Below are positions 11,464 through 23,614 of a stretch of DNA of 64,000 nucleotides, piece after piece. The stretch comes from Owenia fusiformis (lineage: Eukaryota > Annelida > Polychaeta > Sabellida > Oweniidae). The position numbers and the translations under genes were made by a program. Every line of letters begins with the position of its first letter. Position 1 is the first letter of the stretch. The stretch lies in NCBI GenBank assembly GCA_903813345.2, contig CAIIXF020000391.1, forward strand, positions 1 through 64,000. Direction: 5' to 3'. The notes under the pieces were generated by a model that did no database searches, was not told where the DNA came from, and saw only the letters and a list, made by a program, of their open reading frames with translations.

Positions 11464-14400
11464 CATTAGTGTCCGTTACGTCATATTTTGCTTGTACGTT
11501 GTAACTTTCACGTTTTGAACTGACCACGTGGTCAGTTGTTTGAAATTCTGTGATATTAGTCTTAAATCGGTGAAGTTGCAATGGTTGTAACTACGTGTGG
11601 TCAGTGCTTTGTGTGTCAATGTTTGCTGCTCTAATGAACTGGTTTTGATTTAGTTATATTGACCAACAAATCTAGGATATTGACGAGACATTAATAATTT
11701 GATAAAAAAGTTATTTCTTTGAAAAATCCGCCAATGTTCGACGACACCACCATGCGCTCATTTATTAAGGACGTTTCTCCAGTCAAACTGAAATTAAATT
11801 ATCTTTTACTAAGTATTTCTATTAATTTAATGGTTTGGAAAATGTGAAAATTATGAATAGTAAGGCCATTAATTTGAGATATATTCCAATGGTGCAATCA
11901 TGCAGAAATCCATTAAACTACGTGAGGCCACCACTCACTGGGGGACTAAAATACTGTCTCTTATTTTTGCTGGTGCTTAGTTCTTCACATTAGTTGTAGA
12001 CGTGAAGAAATACGCATTGCCCAAGGTGAACTTTTTAGGATAAAATAATTGAATAAAATGTATATTAATATTTTTTCTTATCTACATATTTCCACATTTT
12101 GTTATGACCTTGACTTTAAGTATAGACCCGGACTATAATTAATTCCTCAAATAGATAATTTATATCTCGGTTACTGATGTTTGACATGTATGTGTGTATG
12201 TTTCGCCCCCAGTGGGCGTGTCAGCATCTCCCAAGGGTACATCATAGGTGTAACTTGTCTCATGGGTACATCCAAGGGCGTCAAAGCTGTCGTTAATCTC
12301 GCACTATCAGCCGGTCCACTGGTTAATCTGGCACACTTCAACTGGAGATGATATCGATATTTTATGTGTTGGTCATTAACAAACCTTCTAATCAATGTTA
12401 CACATGGCCAAACATTGTATCTAAAGCCATTAAAGTGTTTAATCAATGGATGTTTGGAGATGTACATATCAAGATATCGTTTATGTCATTTCATTTGAGC
12501 TCGATGAATAGAGTGAAGCCTAACAACAATAACAGAATGGTGAGTTGTGGCCCGAGGAAAAACTGAAAATGTCTTATTCTGGTAGGAATAATGGTGTTTG
12601 GGATTGCATATTTTTTATAAAATAAGTCCATTTCATATTGAGATACTTTGAGATACTCATACGTTGGTCATCTTTGTGAGATAATCTTGCTGTCTGGCGA
12701 CGCTCTACTCACTAACTTGGTCTAAAAAGCTTGTAGAAATTTGTTCCACGAACACAGATCGATTCCTGGAATAAATACACTTTTGATAAATTCATATATT
12801 CCACGGTTAATCTTAGTAGCTAAATTGAATCATAAAAAATATACGATTTTATGACCTTTTGTTAAGTACGTCTATCAATCATTGGGGAGTACACATTCGA
12901 ATGTGCAGAGAAGTGTAAAATTGAAAGCTGATAAAGGAACTACAGAAAACATCCATCAATATGAAAACTAAATGGTAAAAATAGTCAATGTTATGAAAAC
13001 TCCGAACAGATATGAAATAACTGAAATGGACGTAAATTGAGCAAATCAACCATGCATGACTTTAGTGTTGTTATTGGGAACAACTTAGGTGATTAAATTG
13101 GTGTCAAAAGTACGAACATGCATATTTTTTATTATGTTTGAGATGGGATAAAATAATTGAAATGACGATTCGTGGGTTTACGAATCTATTCATCATTTAA
13201 GACAATTCACACGCAGTAAACCTGACATTAAGTGATTAGTTTCTAAATCTTGTTTTTATTTCTCTGGATTAGTGTTCTATTCGTTGATTACGATCAGTCA
13301 AGTCTCGCTAGCTCAGTATGACAGGGTTGGCTTATCGCTGACAGGGCTGGATCAACATAGGTATGGATATGGAACTACATGTAAGTAACGGAAGATGGGG
13401 TTCTCATATATCTGTAGGGGTACTGGTTTGGAGCCCGAGGTTTGGAGTGGGTGTGGAGGAACTTTGTTGCACGTATTTCTTTATCCTCATAGATGACACT
13501 CATCCTTCAAATTCTGAATCGTATTCTGTGTCCTTTCGTACAGTATTCAGTCCCCGGATTCAGTCGGCCAATTAAACAACAAAAAGGTTTGGACTCTCCA
13601 TGTATACCGGATGCCTTGGTTCAATGCAGTGAGAATGGTCAGCAAAACCCCAAACCTTTTCGCTAATTGCAATATCTTCAATGGAATACATTATGTTAGG
13701 ATGAGCATATAGATACCTTGACAGATTGTGACGTTTCCCAGAGGATCATCTTTTAATCCATTTATCTGCTTTTAATGAGGCGATTAAGATATTAACCATA
13801 TATCCTTTGCCTAATTAGTGGTAATCTGACACTGGTTAAGTTTCCAATTGTGGTTACCACATTAGCACTCTCCTCCTGTATCTCATACTTGGATCTTCTC
13901 TGCTGCAAAAAAACTTATCGGACATCGTTGTTTGCTATCTCATTTATTTATAATTGAATAGGATAAGTGCCATAAATAAATGTGCTTATGGAATGTTACA
14001 AGACATAATTGATTGCTCAATTCTAGTTTGAATTTTTTGAATCCTGATGAGCAGGATGACGATTTTAGACAATGGTGGCATGGATTTGAGTTGTTCTGCC
14101 CATCAACAATATCGATGTCCATTTTCCATGGCGTTGATCTTGTCTATATACGCTAACCTTTAATACACACTCATGTGTGTGTTCAGTCTGACCCTGCATG
14201 CATAGCGCAATGGCAATGCCTAGGTCATCGACATTTTCCTAATCGTCAGTTTCAAAAACCTTCAAGGTCTTTTGTTAATTAAAGGGATACAATTGTTAGA
14301 CTCAAATATAATTATATGATAATTACAAGAAGAGAACAGAATAACATGATACAAAAAAATGCTCGGGTGCATTTGTTGGTTTTTCCTTTCCGGACAATGT

Positions 14401-14896
14401 CTTTCAACATTGCATGGTATTCAGTATAATCCGTCTACCACACGCAAAATGCATATTTCAGATAGTTATCCTACCCCATTCAATTAATTGCGGAATTACA
14501 TAATCACTGAGACACAATTAGTGTAATTAACAAACTAGGCTTTAATTATCTATAATTTATGGGGATCTTGTAACTTAAGAAATGGACTTTGTTGATCAGT
14601 AAGGGAATCTGCCATTTACGCGACACGCTATTCGCACATTGTAGTAATTGCCCTTTGTTTCGGCTTGAAATTATGCTGTTGTAAGATTTCGCATGTTATT
14701 CTTAATTAATATGTAAATTATATGCCATTAAGTATATTAAAATATGGGAGTAATTGGTAAATGTTTATCTAACAATACTCGTGTTTCTAAAAACACCATT
14801 ATTCTAAAGCTGTTGGGACCAATAAACAATTCGTGTGAATAGAAATTACTAGATGTTCGTCTTGTTTTAATTTTTGCTCAATGTGCGTTTTCAAAG
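11464..14896. other. Non-coding stretch with a few GC-richer patches
   Basis: No gene supported. A GC-richer patch at about 12205-12345 contains the near-repeats GTTAATCTCGCAC and GTTAATCTGGCAC, separated by 17 bases; it has no convincing exon. From about 14480 to 14570 there is a dense group of ATTA/TAATTA cores of the kind bound by homeodomain proteins, which may mark a regulatory element. Confidence 0.4.
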
Positions 14897-15003
14897 AATG
14901 CGAGCACCGATGACGAGCAGACACCGTTGTACAGAGGAAGCCCGGAGAGGAAGTGGCGGAGGATCTTCGTCCAGACTCCCTGTTGTACCTCTGACGTCAT
15001 CAG
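14897..15003 (+). CDS. Candidate internal exon of an unknown gene
   Basis: A 107-base GC-rich segment stands out from its AT-rich surroundings. It is bounded by a possible acceptor (CGTTTTCAAAG) and a good donor (ATCAG|GTAACT). Read from its first base it is open throughout and gives a 35-residue hydrophilic stretch that includes TDDEQTPLYRGSPERKWRRI, ending in phase 2. A second frame is also open (Arg/Ser/Gly-rich), so the frame is not certain. I do not recognise the protein and see no partner exon nearby. It could be an exon of a gene whose other exons lie outside the window, or a chance GC-rich patch. Confidence 0.3.
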
Positions 15004-16231
15004 GTAACTCGTCCTCCCCCCGACGTTTACCTTGTTCACGAAGTGTAATCACGAATGAAAATGATCATTATCAATCTTAAAAAGGATGAGATTTGTTATT
15101 TGATATGGTAAGACGTGTCTTCCTTAAGGGGACATGCATTTCATTTATGAGTACCCAGGACTTATTACCCTAAACGGTATTGTTACGACTCAATCCCAAA
15201 GAGATTCTAAGACCCCTGCCCCATAAGCTTACTTGTACGAACAAGTTTTGTGACTTTTCTTTATTTATATCCCAGATTTAAATGAATCCTCCCAGACCGA
15301 TGCTTTCCGGAGATTTGGTTTTTGGTCATGCAACTGCTTCTGAACATCAAGGGACGTTTTTATTCAAGAAATCTGATAACTGAACACAGCAGGGAATTTC
15401 ATTAAAATTATGACCACGGGAAAGGGATATATCAAGTAAATAGTTTCTCATGTCATTTTTTAATTTACTTAGCCACGAATGCTGTTTTAGTGGTGCATTT
15501 TTATTTATGTTTCAAAGCTTCCTTTTGAGCTCGGTGAAAGGACAGACAAACAGTCGCGACGTTTTACAAAAAAGGACATGTAAACACTGTAAATAATATC
15601 ATAATTTCCTAATTATTTTTAACCACAATTTTCAGGACTGTAATGTCCTTTTAACAATTCACACCAGCGTAACGGTAAAGATTTATGGCCAGATATCAGA
15701 AACGATAGTTCGGGAAATATGTGGGAAACCGCCAGCCGCAGAATTGTATCTTTCGGATTTGATTGTACAGCGGCATCTGTTTCGAGACTGCCCTCTTGGC
15801 TAGGGTTACAAAAAACCCTTTTGTTGTGGAACAAACTTAGATTGCGGAGAGATAAGCCGTCTAGCGTGTAGGAAGGGAAGAAATATCAAAATTCTAGAAA
15901 TATTATATCAATTATTACCGGTAGTTGCGGTAAACCAGTTTGGACATTTCTTCAACATTGCAAGATTTACTGATCATGAGGTTTTCAAAACTAACTTTCA
16001 GAAAGTCGAGTTGACCAGCTCTATCAATTGTATCTTTAATTCAGTTGAACTCACGGGAATATTAGATTTAAAAACCATTTACCTTTCTATAATAACCTTT
16101 TTATTTACAATCTACGAATGTCATAACTATTCATTAGTTACTTCCTTTATGAATAACTTTTTGGCTTGCTTTAATCGAGGCTTTAATAATACTGCATCTG
16201 TCATTTTGATAGAGGCCTCGTTCATATACTG
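15004..16231. other. Non-coding stretch, nothing recognised
   Basis: AT-rich sequence after the candidate exon. Short open frames at 15619-15834 (minus) and 16011-16298 (plus) show no recognisable domain. Confidence 0.4.
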
Positions 16232-16319
16232 TACCCTGCTGGCTATTCGTTCGACTTCACTTCTTAAAAAGATAGCTTCGTTCAGTGGTAGTTTATAACT
16301 TGACTCTGTGCACAGGGTA
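16232..16319 (+). mobile_element. 80-90 bp dispersed mini-element, copy 1
   Basis: Shares a core with two other places in the window. The core contains ATTCGTTCGACTTCACTTCT, then TTAAAAA, a GCTTCG-like stretch, TAGTTTATAACT and GACTCTGTG. The copy begins TACCCTG and ends CAGGGTA, a 7-bp inverted repeat. It has no coding capacity. Confidence 0.65.
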
Positions 16320-16820
16320 ATGACACATCATCGAAAATACACCTGAAGTCTTCGCTAAATTACAATCACCAAGCTATTACACGTTAATTTTGTGTTGTTT
16401 GATCAGCATTATTTGTTAAACAGATCATATTTTGAAAGATTGTAGTGAATGTAAGCAGCCATGCCTAGCCAAGCTCCACATGCAGTGGTGCCACCTTTAA
16501 CTTGAAAGTGTCGCTTGTAAATCAAACCTGTAGACACGTCACTATAAAAACATACAAAGGCACATTGGCAGCTTTGACCTAAAGTTACATACAGAACCTG
16601 CATTGAGATAAAGCATCTATTTAAAATCCAATTTGGCTTTATGTTATCTAGTTATTCCCAATGGTAATCAGATTTATAGAAACCATTGAATTGTAACAAT
16701 GACAAATGCTTTTAATTGGATTCTCTTAATTGAATCAAATATCGTGAAGTGTTTTAGTGACTACATATTGGTGTAATACATGATGGACTTTTAGGAACGA
16801 TCACATTATTCTATCCAGGG

Positions 16821-16901
16821 GTACACCTTGCATTCGTTCGACTTCACTTCTTAAAAGAGAGCTGCGTCGTAGTTTTATGACTAGACTCTGTACGCAGGGT
16901 A
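16821..16901 (+). mobile_element. 80-90 bp dispersed mini-element, copy 2
   Basis: Same orientation as copy 1, about 590 bp downstream. It shares ATTCGTTCGACTTCACTTCT, TTAAAA, GACTCTGT and the terminal CAGGGTAA. Another repeat-like motif, CCAGGGGCGGATCTG, follows directly. Confidence 0.65.
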
Positions 16902-16904
16902 ATC

Positions 16905-16947
16905 CAGGGGCGGATCTGAAAACCAACAAGGAGGGGGGGGGGGGGGG
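16905..16947 (+). repeat. CAGGGGCGGATCTG motif followed by a G15 run
   Basis: A CAGGGGCGGATCTG sequence stands 20 bp before a run of 15 G (16933-16947). This arrangement looks like one end of a non-autonomous element. A matching opposite end was not found with confidence; the C-rich GATCTGTCCCCCC near 17060 is a weak candidate. Confidence 0.35.
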
Positions 16948-17357
16948 CATATTTCAATTGTAAACATTTTTTGGGCCCCTAAAACCAAAAGGTTGCCCAA
17001 ACTTTGAATATGAAAGGCCCAGCTGATCGGTGCTATCGTAAATGGACATTCTTGCGTCAATGATCTGTCCCCCCTCGATCTACATTAGTATAGCGGGGTT
17101 CCAAAGGGTTTTAAGACTATAAGTACATGGATAGATGACTCAAGTTAGATTGCTGTTTGTTTTGTTTGTCTCCTCTCTGTATTTACTCAGGTAAAGAACA
17201 TCGGTTAACTTCGGTTTCAGCACAGACTAAAAACAAGAATAGAAATATCTTGTTGACTGACGAGTACTTATAGTAACACCATTCTCAATAGTTTGAGTTT
17301 GCTTAAAGATTCATCCTTACGTACTAGCCGCGAACTAGACTTTGACATTCAACTATA

Positions 17358-17738
17358 GACGAGTAGGAATTAAGAAATAAATGGGAGTTTAATTTTTTTA
17401 CCCCCACCGAAATTTTGGTATCATTGGAAAGCCTCAATATCATAATTTATTGTAAAGATGTCATTATGAGCTTTCATTTTGATACCCATATTATAATTAT
17501 CCGACAGAAAATAAAAAAGATATATGGTGATACATATTTTATCGTATTAACACTCGTTAAAAGTGGAAGTTATTTATAGCGTCCGTTTCCATGGTAACGG
17601 CCAGAGTCAAAATTCTGTTAAAGCTCAAATTTGCAATGCATGATATCAGAGCTTTACGATGGTACCAAGATTTTGATGGGAGTCAGTAAAATATTAAACT
17701 CCCTTATTTTAAGGCTTTGGAGGATTTTCCTACTCGTC
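17358..17738. mobile_element. Non-autonomous TA-target element with long terminal inverted repeats
   Basis: The ends are GACGAGTAGGA and its complement, flanked by TA on both sides (17356-17357 and 17739-17740), the target of the Tc1/mariner superfamily. The similarity continues inward imperfectly for roughly 100 bp: GGGAGTTTAAT, a C-rich stretch, TTTTGGTA then CCAT/TCAT, AAAGC and ATATCAT occur in the same order from both ends. It is 381 bp long with no transposase. Confidence 0.75.
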
Positions 17739-20700
17739 TACTAGTCCACATTACATATGTCGTCAATTTGGAAGAATTCCTAATTTGGTTACATGTATAT
17801 TGCCATTGACCTTGGCTGATCTTGACCCCCGGTCTTGACCTTCACTTATTTTGACTCTCCAATCGCAATTTCTAATTGAGAGATGTGGTGAGTATCAGAA
17901 TGGACTTCATGGTAGACAGTCATCTTTCTTTTAACATTATTATATGACGTATTCGAAAGGTTATCAAGATGGGCGTGACTAACAGATGCATTTAAGGTGA
18001 TATACTACAAACATGTATCTAAGGTAAGTTTTAATTGACGTATCTAGTCAAAACATTAGCAGCTTAATGGCTTAATTATGGTAGGCTGCCCTGGAACGTC
18101 TAATAAACGAGCTTATTTACGCGAACATTGGGTGGAAATTTCATTAAGAAGATGTTCATGAGAGTAGAAGTCATCTTAAGCTATAATTGAGCTAAAAGGT
18201 ATGGGTGATTTTGTAGCAAACTTAATTGATAGTTTTGAATGTTGATGTTCCACTAATTCACTGTAATTCAGCCTAATCTTCTTCAAAGCAAAGCAGATTG
18301 GTAACTGAAACATATGTGGTTAACACGACATTGAAAGTTGCTCTAATTTTCCGTAGTACAATTGTAACGATTATTATGTTACTTTGATTCTCGCCCAAGA
18401 TGTCAAAAAATGATTTAACATCAGCACGTCGTCTAATTAAAGATATTCTTTGCTAATTATACGCAAGATGAGAAGATCAAGTTCTGTATTTTGCAATTCC
18501 AAATGTAAAGCATGGAGCTTTGGTTTAGGAACAGCACGTTAAAGCATAACAAAGATTACTGACATTATTGTCGGAACATTTTTTTGTGAAATAAGAGTAG
18601 TGCGGACATGAGCTGTCGTATTTACCGTCGAGTATACGTAGACCGTTGATGGAAGTAAGTAAGAGCTTTTAAAATTTGCGTTCCTACAATGGATTCTTGT
18701 CTCCTGGGATGGGATATTAACTTTATCTCGGTAAAGCAGGCTTCTTGCCCAGATTTCACTTTCCACTCACGATCAAATGGTTGATTTTTTCGCTTCGTTA
18801 ACGCTCCCCAAAGTATAACTCTCTTCTACATATCGCAATGTTCCTTTCATATTTAAGACGCAAAATAATAAGTTAAGCAATTGCAATCGGCGAAAAATAA
18901 ACTCGTGCTATTAAAATTATACTTGGAACATTTCGCTTTTGGGATTTTTATATTTTGATATGATATTTGTATGTGGAGTTTGGAAAATATGATGAGTGCA
19001 GAAGTTATTGTCGATGTTGCGCATGAATCCTGACATCTGCTTTTGCGTATGTAGTCAATCATGTTATATGACACCAGGGAGGGAAGACTGTAAGGCAACA
19101 AGCGACAGAACTGTTGCTAATATTAACAAAGAAAACATAAAACTACATCCTTGCAATATTGCCTTTCATCATTTTTTGAAGTTACGTGTTCTCATTTTAC
19201 CAGTAGCTCTTTAATAACAACAATATCCGGGATATACGTGATATTTGACTATTTGCTTCATAAGTAATATGGTTTCGCAAATTGGAAAACACATTGCGAA
19301 TATATCTTTGATGTGATCTGATGTTTTGTAGCCATTAAGATAACGGTTTGTTCATAAACCATCCCCGATTAAGGAACAGTCATTTAGAACATTAAATGGA
19401 AACTTTATTCCTCAGAAGAATTATCTGCGAGATCAACAGATTACCAAACGTTAAAATAATCCTCTATTGTCATACATCATGACGATATCCCTCCCTCCGG
19501 CAGAATCCCGTCCTCCCTATCATACATATATATCCCATCATATCAGCTATAACTTCACATCCATACATTCCCGTATTAGTTTTTAGTCTTAATGGTGCGT
19601 AAAGCTATAATAAGATCAATTCCCCAAAAGCTATAAATCCCGGTAATTACCCATGCCCGTTGCTGGAGCGGGGCTATGTCTTGCAACGGAATGTTGGAGG
19701 CTTAATGAACTGATGTGAGTCACCACTTGTTTTATCTCCTCACATCACTCAACCATCAAGCAGAAATCGAGAGCGTTCAATCAAGACATTTGTTGCATCA
19801 AAACTCAGCTGCCAAGCGCCAATTGAAATACAAACGACAATTTATAAGAAAACAACGTGCATGAGCGGCAGATGATGATATTATGAAATTGCTTCTATTA
19901 TCAGCGGGAAGTGATGAGTAAGCAGAAAATAATTGAAGTAGAATAGCTCTCAATTCGTAAAATAATCAGCCCTCAATTTGTAATTGCGCAAGTTGAATAT
20001 GAATGGCTTTCGACTATTGTACGCAATTATACGTGTTGTTTCCGAAAACTTGAATACACTCTTGAGTATTGGGAACATGATGAACGCATATCCAAAATGT
20101 TATTTCGTTTACTTCGTTTGCCTTTCATTATTGTTCCTGTACTGTGTAAATTGCATGTTTTATGTCTAGCGATATTTCTTCATTAAGACACCTAACTGTC
20201 TATTATTTTGCTAAATTGGCTAAATTGTAAAAATCCACAATGTGAAAGTGAATGGTCTGGCCTCTATATATAATGGTATAATGGTCACTCCCATTAACCT
20301 GTCATCAGTAATTCGAAATCATATGTCTTTGTGGATATTTGCAACCTATTCCGAACAGCGTTAAAGCTTTTTATTTACAGGCTTTACAAAATATTATTGT
20401 TCTATCGAACCTTGGGCGGATTGAATCAATAGATACGTTTATCTCTACAAATCCAGTATCAATAAATACTGATGAAGGGTTATTCCGCCCTCGTAATTCT
20501 CTCAAACATTTTATTTTGAACAAAGCGTGCCATTTCAAAAATAATTGTTCGCTCATCCGGGACCCTCCTGAGAATTCAGGCGTATTGTATGTGTCTTACT
20601 GATAGATATAGAAATCATATTTATTTGGTTTGATCAGTTTTTGTAACATATATTTTAAAAACGAAACAAATGTAACTTGTGTTGTTTCGAACCCCGATTA

Positions 20701-21563
20701 ACTAAAGAGCAATCTACGATTCTCAGAGCCACTATAATTAGGATGGACGCACTGTTTCCAATATTCGTGTACCTCGATCAATCAGAGAGGTCAAACTGTC
20801 CAAAACTACAGCAATTCGTAGAATCTATTTTGTCTCAACATCATGCAAAATACACTAATAGTTTTCTTCATTGAAGAAATGCCATCTAAGACGTATTGCT
20901 CTTGGTGCTTTGGCTCTGTTATAGCTAAATATGAGGCCAGGAGTTCATTTAACCATTTTTCTTATAAAGGTCACAAATGACAAAACGTGCACCGCTAGGG
21001 AAAAAGGAAACACTGCACACTTTACCAATATTACCGTATTCTTCCGTAACATACTAGGAATAGAAATCACGTTATATTATAGCTTCAAGGTCTTAACCAA
21101 ACATATACAAACAATCAATAAATCAATCAAACAAGCAAATGAACGATCAATTATATAAACAAACATGTATTCACACATTTCAAAATGCATCAAACCAAAC
21201 AAACCACGCTAGAAAATAAAACAATTAAAACCTTCTATTCATGAGATATCAACACAGTGCATTCTCTGTGGTGGTTGTTCTGTATAGGTCTTCACAATTT
21301 ACGAGGAACGATTCTGTCCCACAGAATTGTTAATATGGATTTATCAAGAAATACACGCTATATCATATAGATCAGCTCCGTGATCTCATTATGAAGAATG
21401 TCAGCATTGTCGGCCTTAATCTTTCCCACTGGACTCTTAAATTAGTTCTGACCAAAGTTCAATGTATCCTCTTGCTTCGCAGTACTTCGCAGTAGGATGT
21501 GTCTTATGATTAGTTACCGATATTGTCTTACGTCGATCTTTCAATGGAATATCCGTCAACCGA
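17739..21563. other. Non-coding stretch, nothing coding recognised
   Basis: About 3.8 kb without a supportable gene. Near 17805-17860 several TGACCTTG/TCTTGACC-like sequences cluster, resembling nuclear-receptor half-sites. A less AT-rich patch lies at about 19490-19760 with no clear frame. Confidence 0.4.
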
Positions 21564-21643
21564 GTACCCTGGGCGCGGAGTTATAAACTACCTGAAGACG
21601 AAGCTCTTTTTTAAGAAGTGAAGTCAACGAATACAAATGGTAT
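21564..21643 (-). mobile_element. 80-90 bp dispersed mini-element, copy 3
   Basis: Inverted relative to copies 1 and 2. Its reverse complement contains TATTCGTTGACTTCACTTCT, TTAAAAAAGAGCTTCGTC, TAGTTTATAACTC and the end CAGGGTA. The conserved order confirms a dispersed family and not a local duplication. Confidence 0.65.
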
Positions 21644-22637
21644 CAACCTAGCCTACAGTATATCTAGGCTTTTTCAGCAGACCTATGTCCTCCATGGTTT
21701 CAACAAATTAATGTCAACAATGTTTTGTTTACCATTACGGAAAAATACAGATTTCATATAATATGGACAAATATGGACAAAGATGGAGGAGAAAGGAAAG
21801 TTTGGTTTACTCTCTGCCCTTTGCTTATAGCCATGTGGTAAAGGTAGATTCACCATTTTCTTGTGGCTCCGATCTCTGATGGACTAATTTCGGAACGCAT
21901 ATTTTGTTTAAACCAACCGCGTCCCACCGTGATGTGTTATTTGACCCCTGACTTGTTCATACTCTGTCAACCCACACGCAATCCGTTTCGGGTTACCCAA
22001 GGTACGGAAACATTATTACATTTGCAAGCAATAATAAAGTATCGTGATAAGAAAACACTCCACAAATTGTGCAACGAGTCGTTTCCTCACCAATGACTCG
22101 TCTCATGATCTGGTTGAACACCTCAACATAAGGTGAGTGGTTGTGAGTCATGAGATTAGTTCAAAATCTGCTTACCTGATTACGGGGATGAGATAAGGAC
22201 GCGCTGAGAGATAAGCAGATCATCTGCAGAACCAGATACAACAACTCTCGAGATCTCCAAGTGATGAGAGCCAATTATGCCATTGTGAATCAAGAAATCA
22301 ACTGTTGTTGTTAATTGAATTTGCAGACGTTCATTCAGCTTTGATATGGTTGCAATCATCTTACTATTACGTTAGGCCTGTGTTTGACCCATTGATCTTT
22401 GAGGTGTTACACAATCCGACATTTGGTAGACTTAAATTGTTATAGGTGGGTAGGTTGAGATAAAACTAACAAGTGATTAACTTGATTAACCAGGGAATGA
22501 TGGTACGCAAAGATATTGTATCTTATCGACTTACAGTGAACAATGTGAACAGTGGACCACCGTTGAACTTGATTTCTTGATGGAAAAGAGAAAGCCTAGG
22601 CCTACGTGTGTGAGTGATAATTATTTACAACAATAGT
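21644..22637. other. Non-coding stretch, nothing recognised
   Basis: About 1 kb of sequence with no supportable gene, between mini-element copy 3 and the minisatellite. The open frame at 21863-22096 (plus) shows no domain. Confidence 0.4.
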
Positions 22638-23018
22638 GTTGTTTGTCTCCAGTTGAATATTGTTCACAACACTGTTGTTTGTGCCCGGTTGATTACTGTT
22701 TTCAAGAGTGTTGTTTGTGCCCGGTTGATTACAGTTTTCAACAGTGTTGTTTGTGCCCGGTTGATTACTGTTTTCAATAGTGTTTGTGCCCGGTTGATTA
22801 CTGTTTTCAACAGGGTTGTTTGTGGCTAGTTTATTACTGTTTTCAACAGTGTTGTTTGTGCCCAGTTGATTATAGTTTTCAACAGTGTTGCTTGTGTCCG
22901 GTTGATTGCTGTTTACAGCAGTGTTGTTTGTGGCTGGTTGATTACTGTTTTCAACATTGTTGTTTGTGCCCGGTTGATTATTTTGTGTTTTCGTGTATGG
23001 CTGATTAATGTTTTCAGT
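22638..23018 (+). repeat. 36-bp minisatellite, about ten copies
   Basis: Consecutive units start GTTGTTTGTGCCCGGTTGAT and continue TACTGTTTTCAACAGT. Starts are at 22638, 22674, 22710, 22746, 22782 (a 33-base unit), 22815, 22851, 22887, 22923 and 22959, with a degraded remnant to about 23018. Units differ by point changes, and one carries a 3-base deletion. Because 36 is a multiple of three, two frames stay open over much of it and mimic repeat proteins; there is no other sign of coding. Confidence 0.9.
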
Positions 23019-23614
23019 GTTTTGGGGTGCAAGGGAAGCCCTGGGTCAATGGTGGATGTATCTTTCTGAAATATGCCAGATAAATCCATCTGATTAACAG
23101 ATAACAGTAATTATAACAAGTTATTTAGGTAAACATATGTTCAGCATACGCAAAAATGTTCATGTTCTCTTGAATTAAGTTGTTACGAATTGTTGTTTCT
23201 GGAGTCTGTAGTTCGCGTTTAAAAACATAAGATAAACAGAAAACACATGTACGAGACGATTAAAGTAAAGGACATTATGATACTCGATCATCGAGTCTAC
23301 TTTCTTGCAATGATGGCAAAATGATAGAAATGACCATGCATGACATGGCGACATGTTGACATTGTGACATGGTGACATAACTATAATGGAATTATGTTAA
23401 ACTGTCAAAGTTCACCCACAAACGTAATTGTATCCGATTAAGTGGAGAGACTGAAAATTGCGTTTTGCCAAGTTGACACATTTAAAAAAATAGTTCAATC
23501 ATATTTCAAGGACAATGAGGGGTCACTCTGAAGATGGTTATTTATCATCTCATGGGAGAACATCATATAGTTTTTAGCTTGTCTACAAGTTGTCTTGGAT
23601 TATTACTACTTATA
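23019..23614. other. Non-coding stretch, nothing recognised
   Basis: AT-rich sequence between the minisatellite and the mariner relic. A small GACATGG/GACAT repeat occurs near 23340-23375. Confidence 0.4.

Noticed and set aside
22638-23018. CRISPR-like array (36-bp repeats)
   Set aside because: The repeats are directly adjacent with no unique spacers, and the genome is animal.
22614-23069. Open frames with a Cys-containing 12-residue repeat
   Set aside because: They arise because the 36-bp minisatellite unit lacks stops in two frames. There is no signal peptide, splice context or domain.
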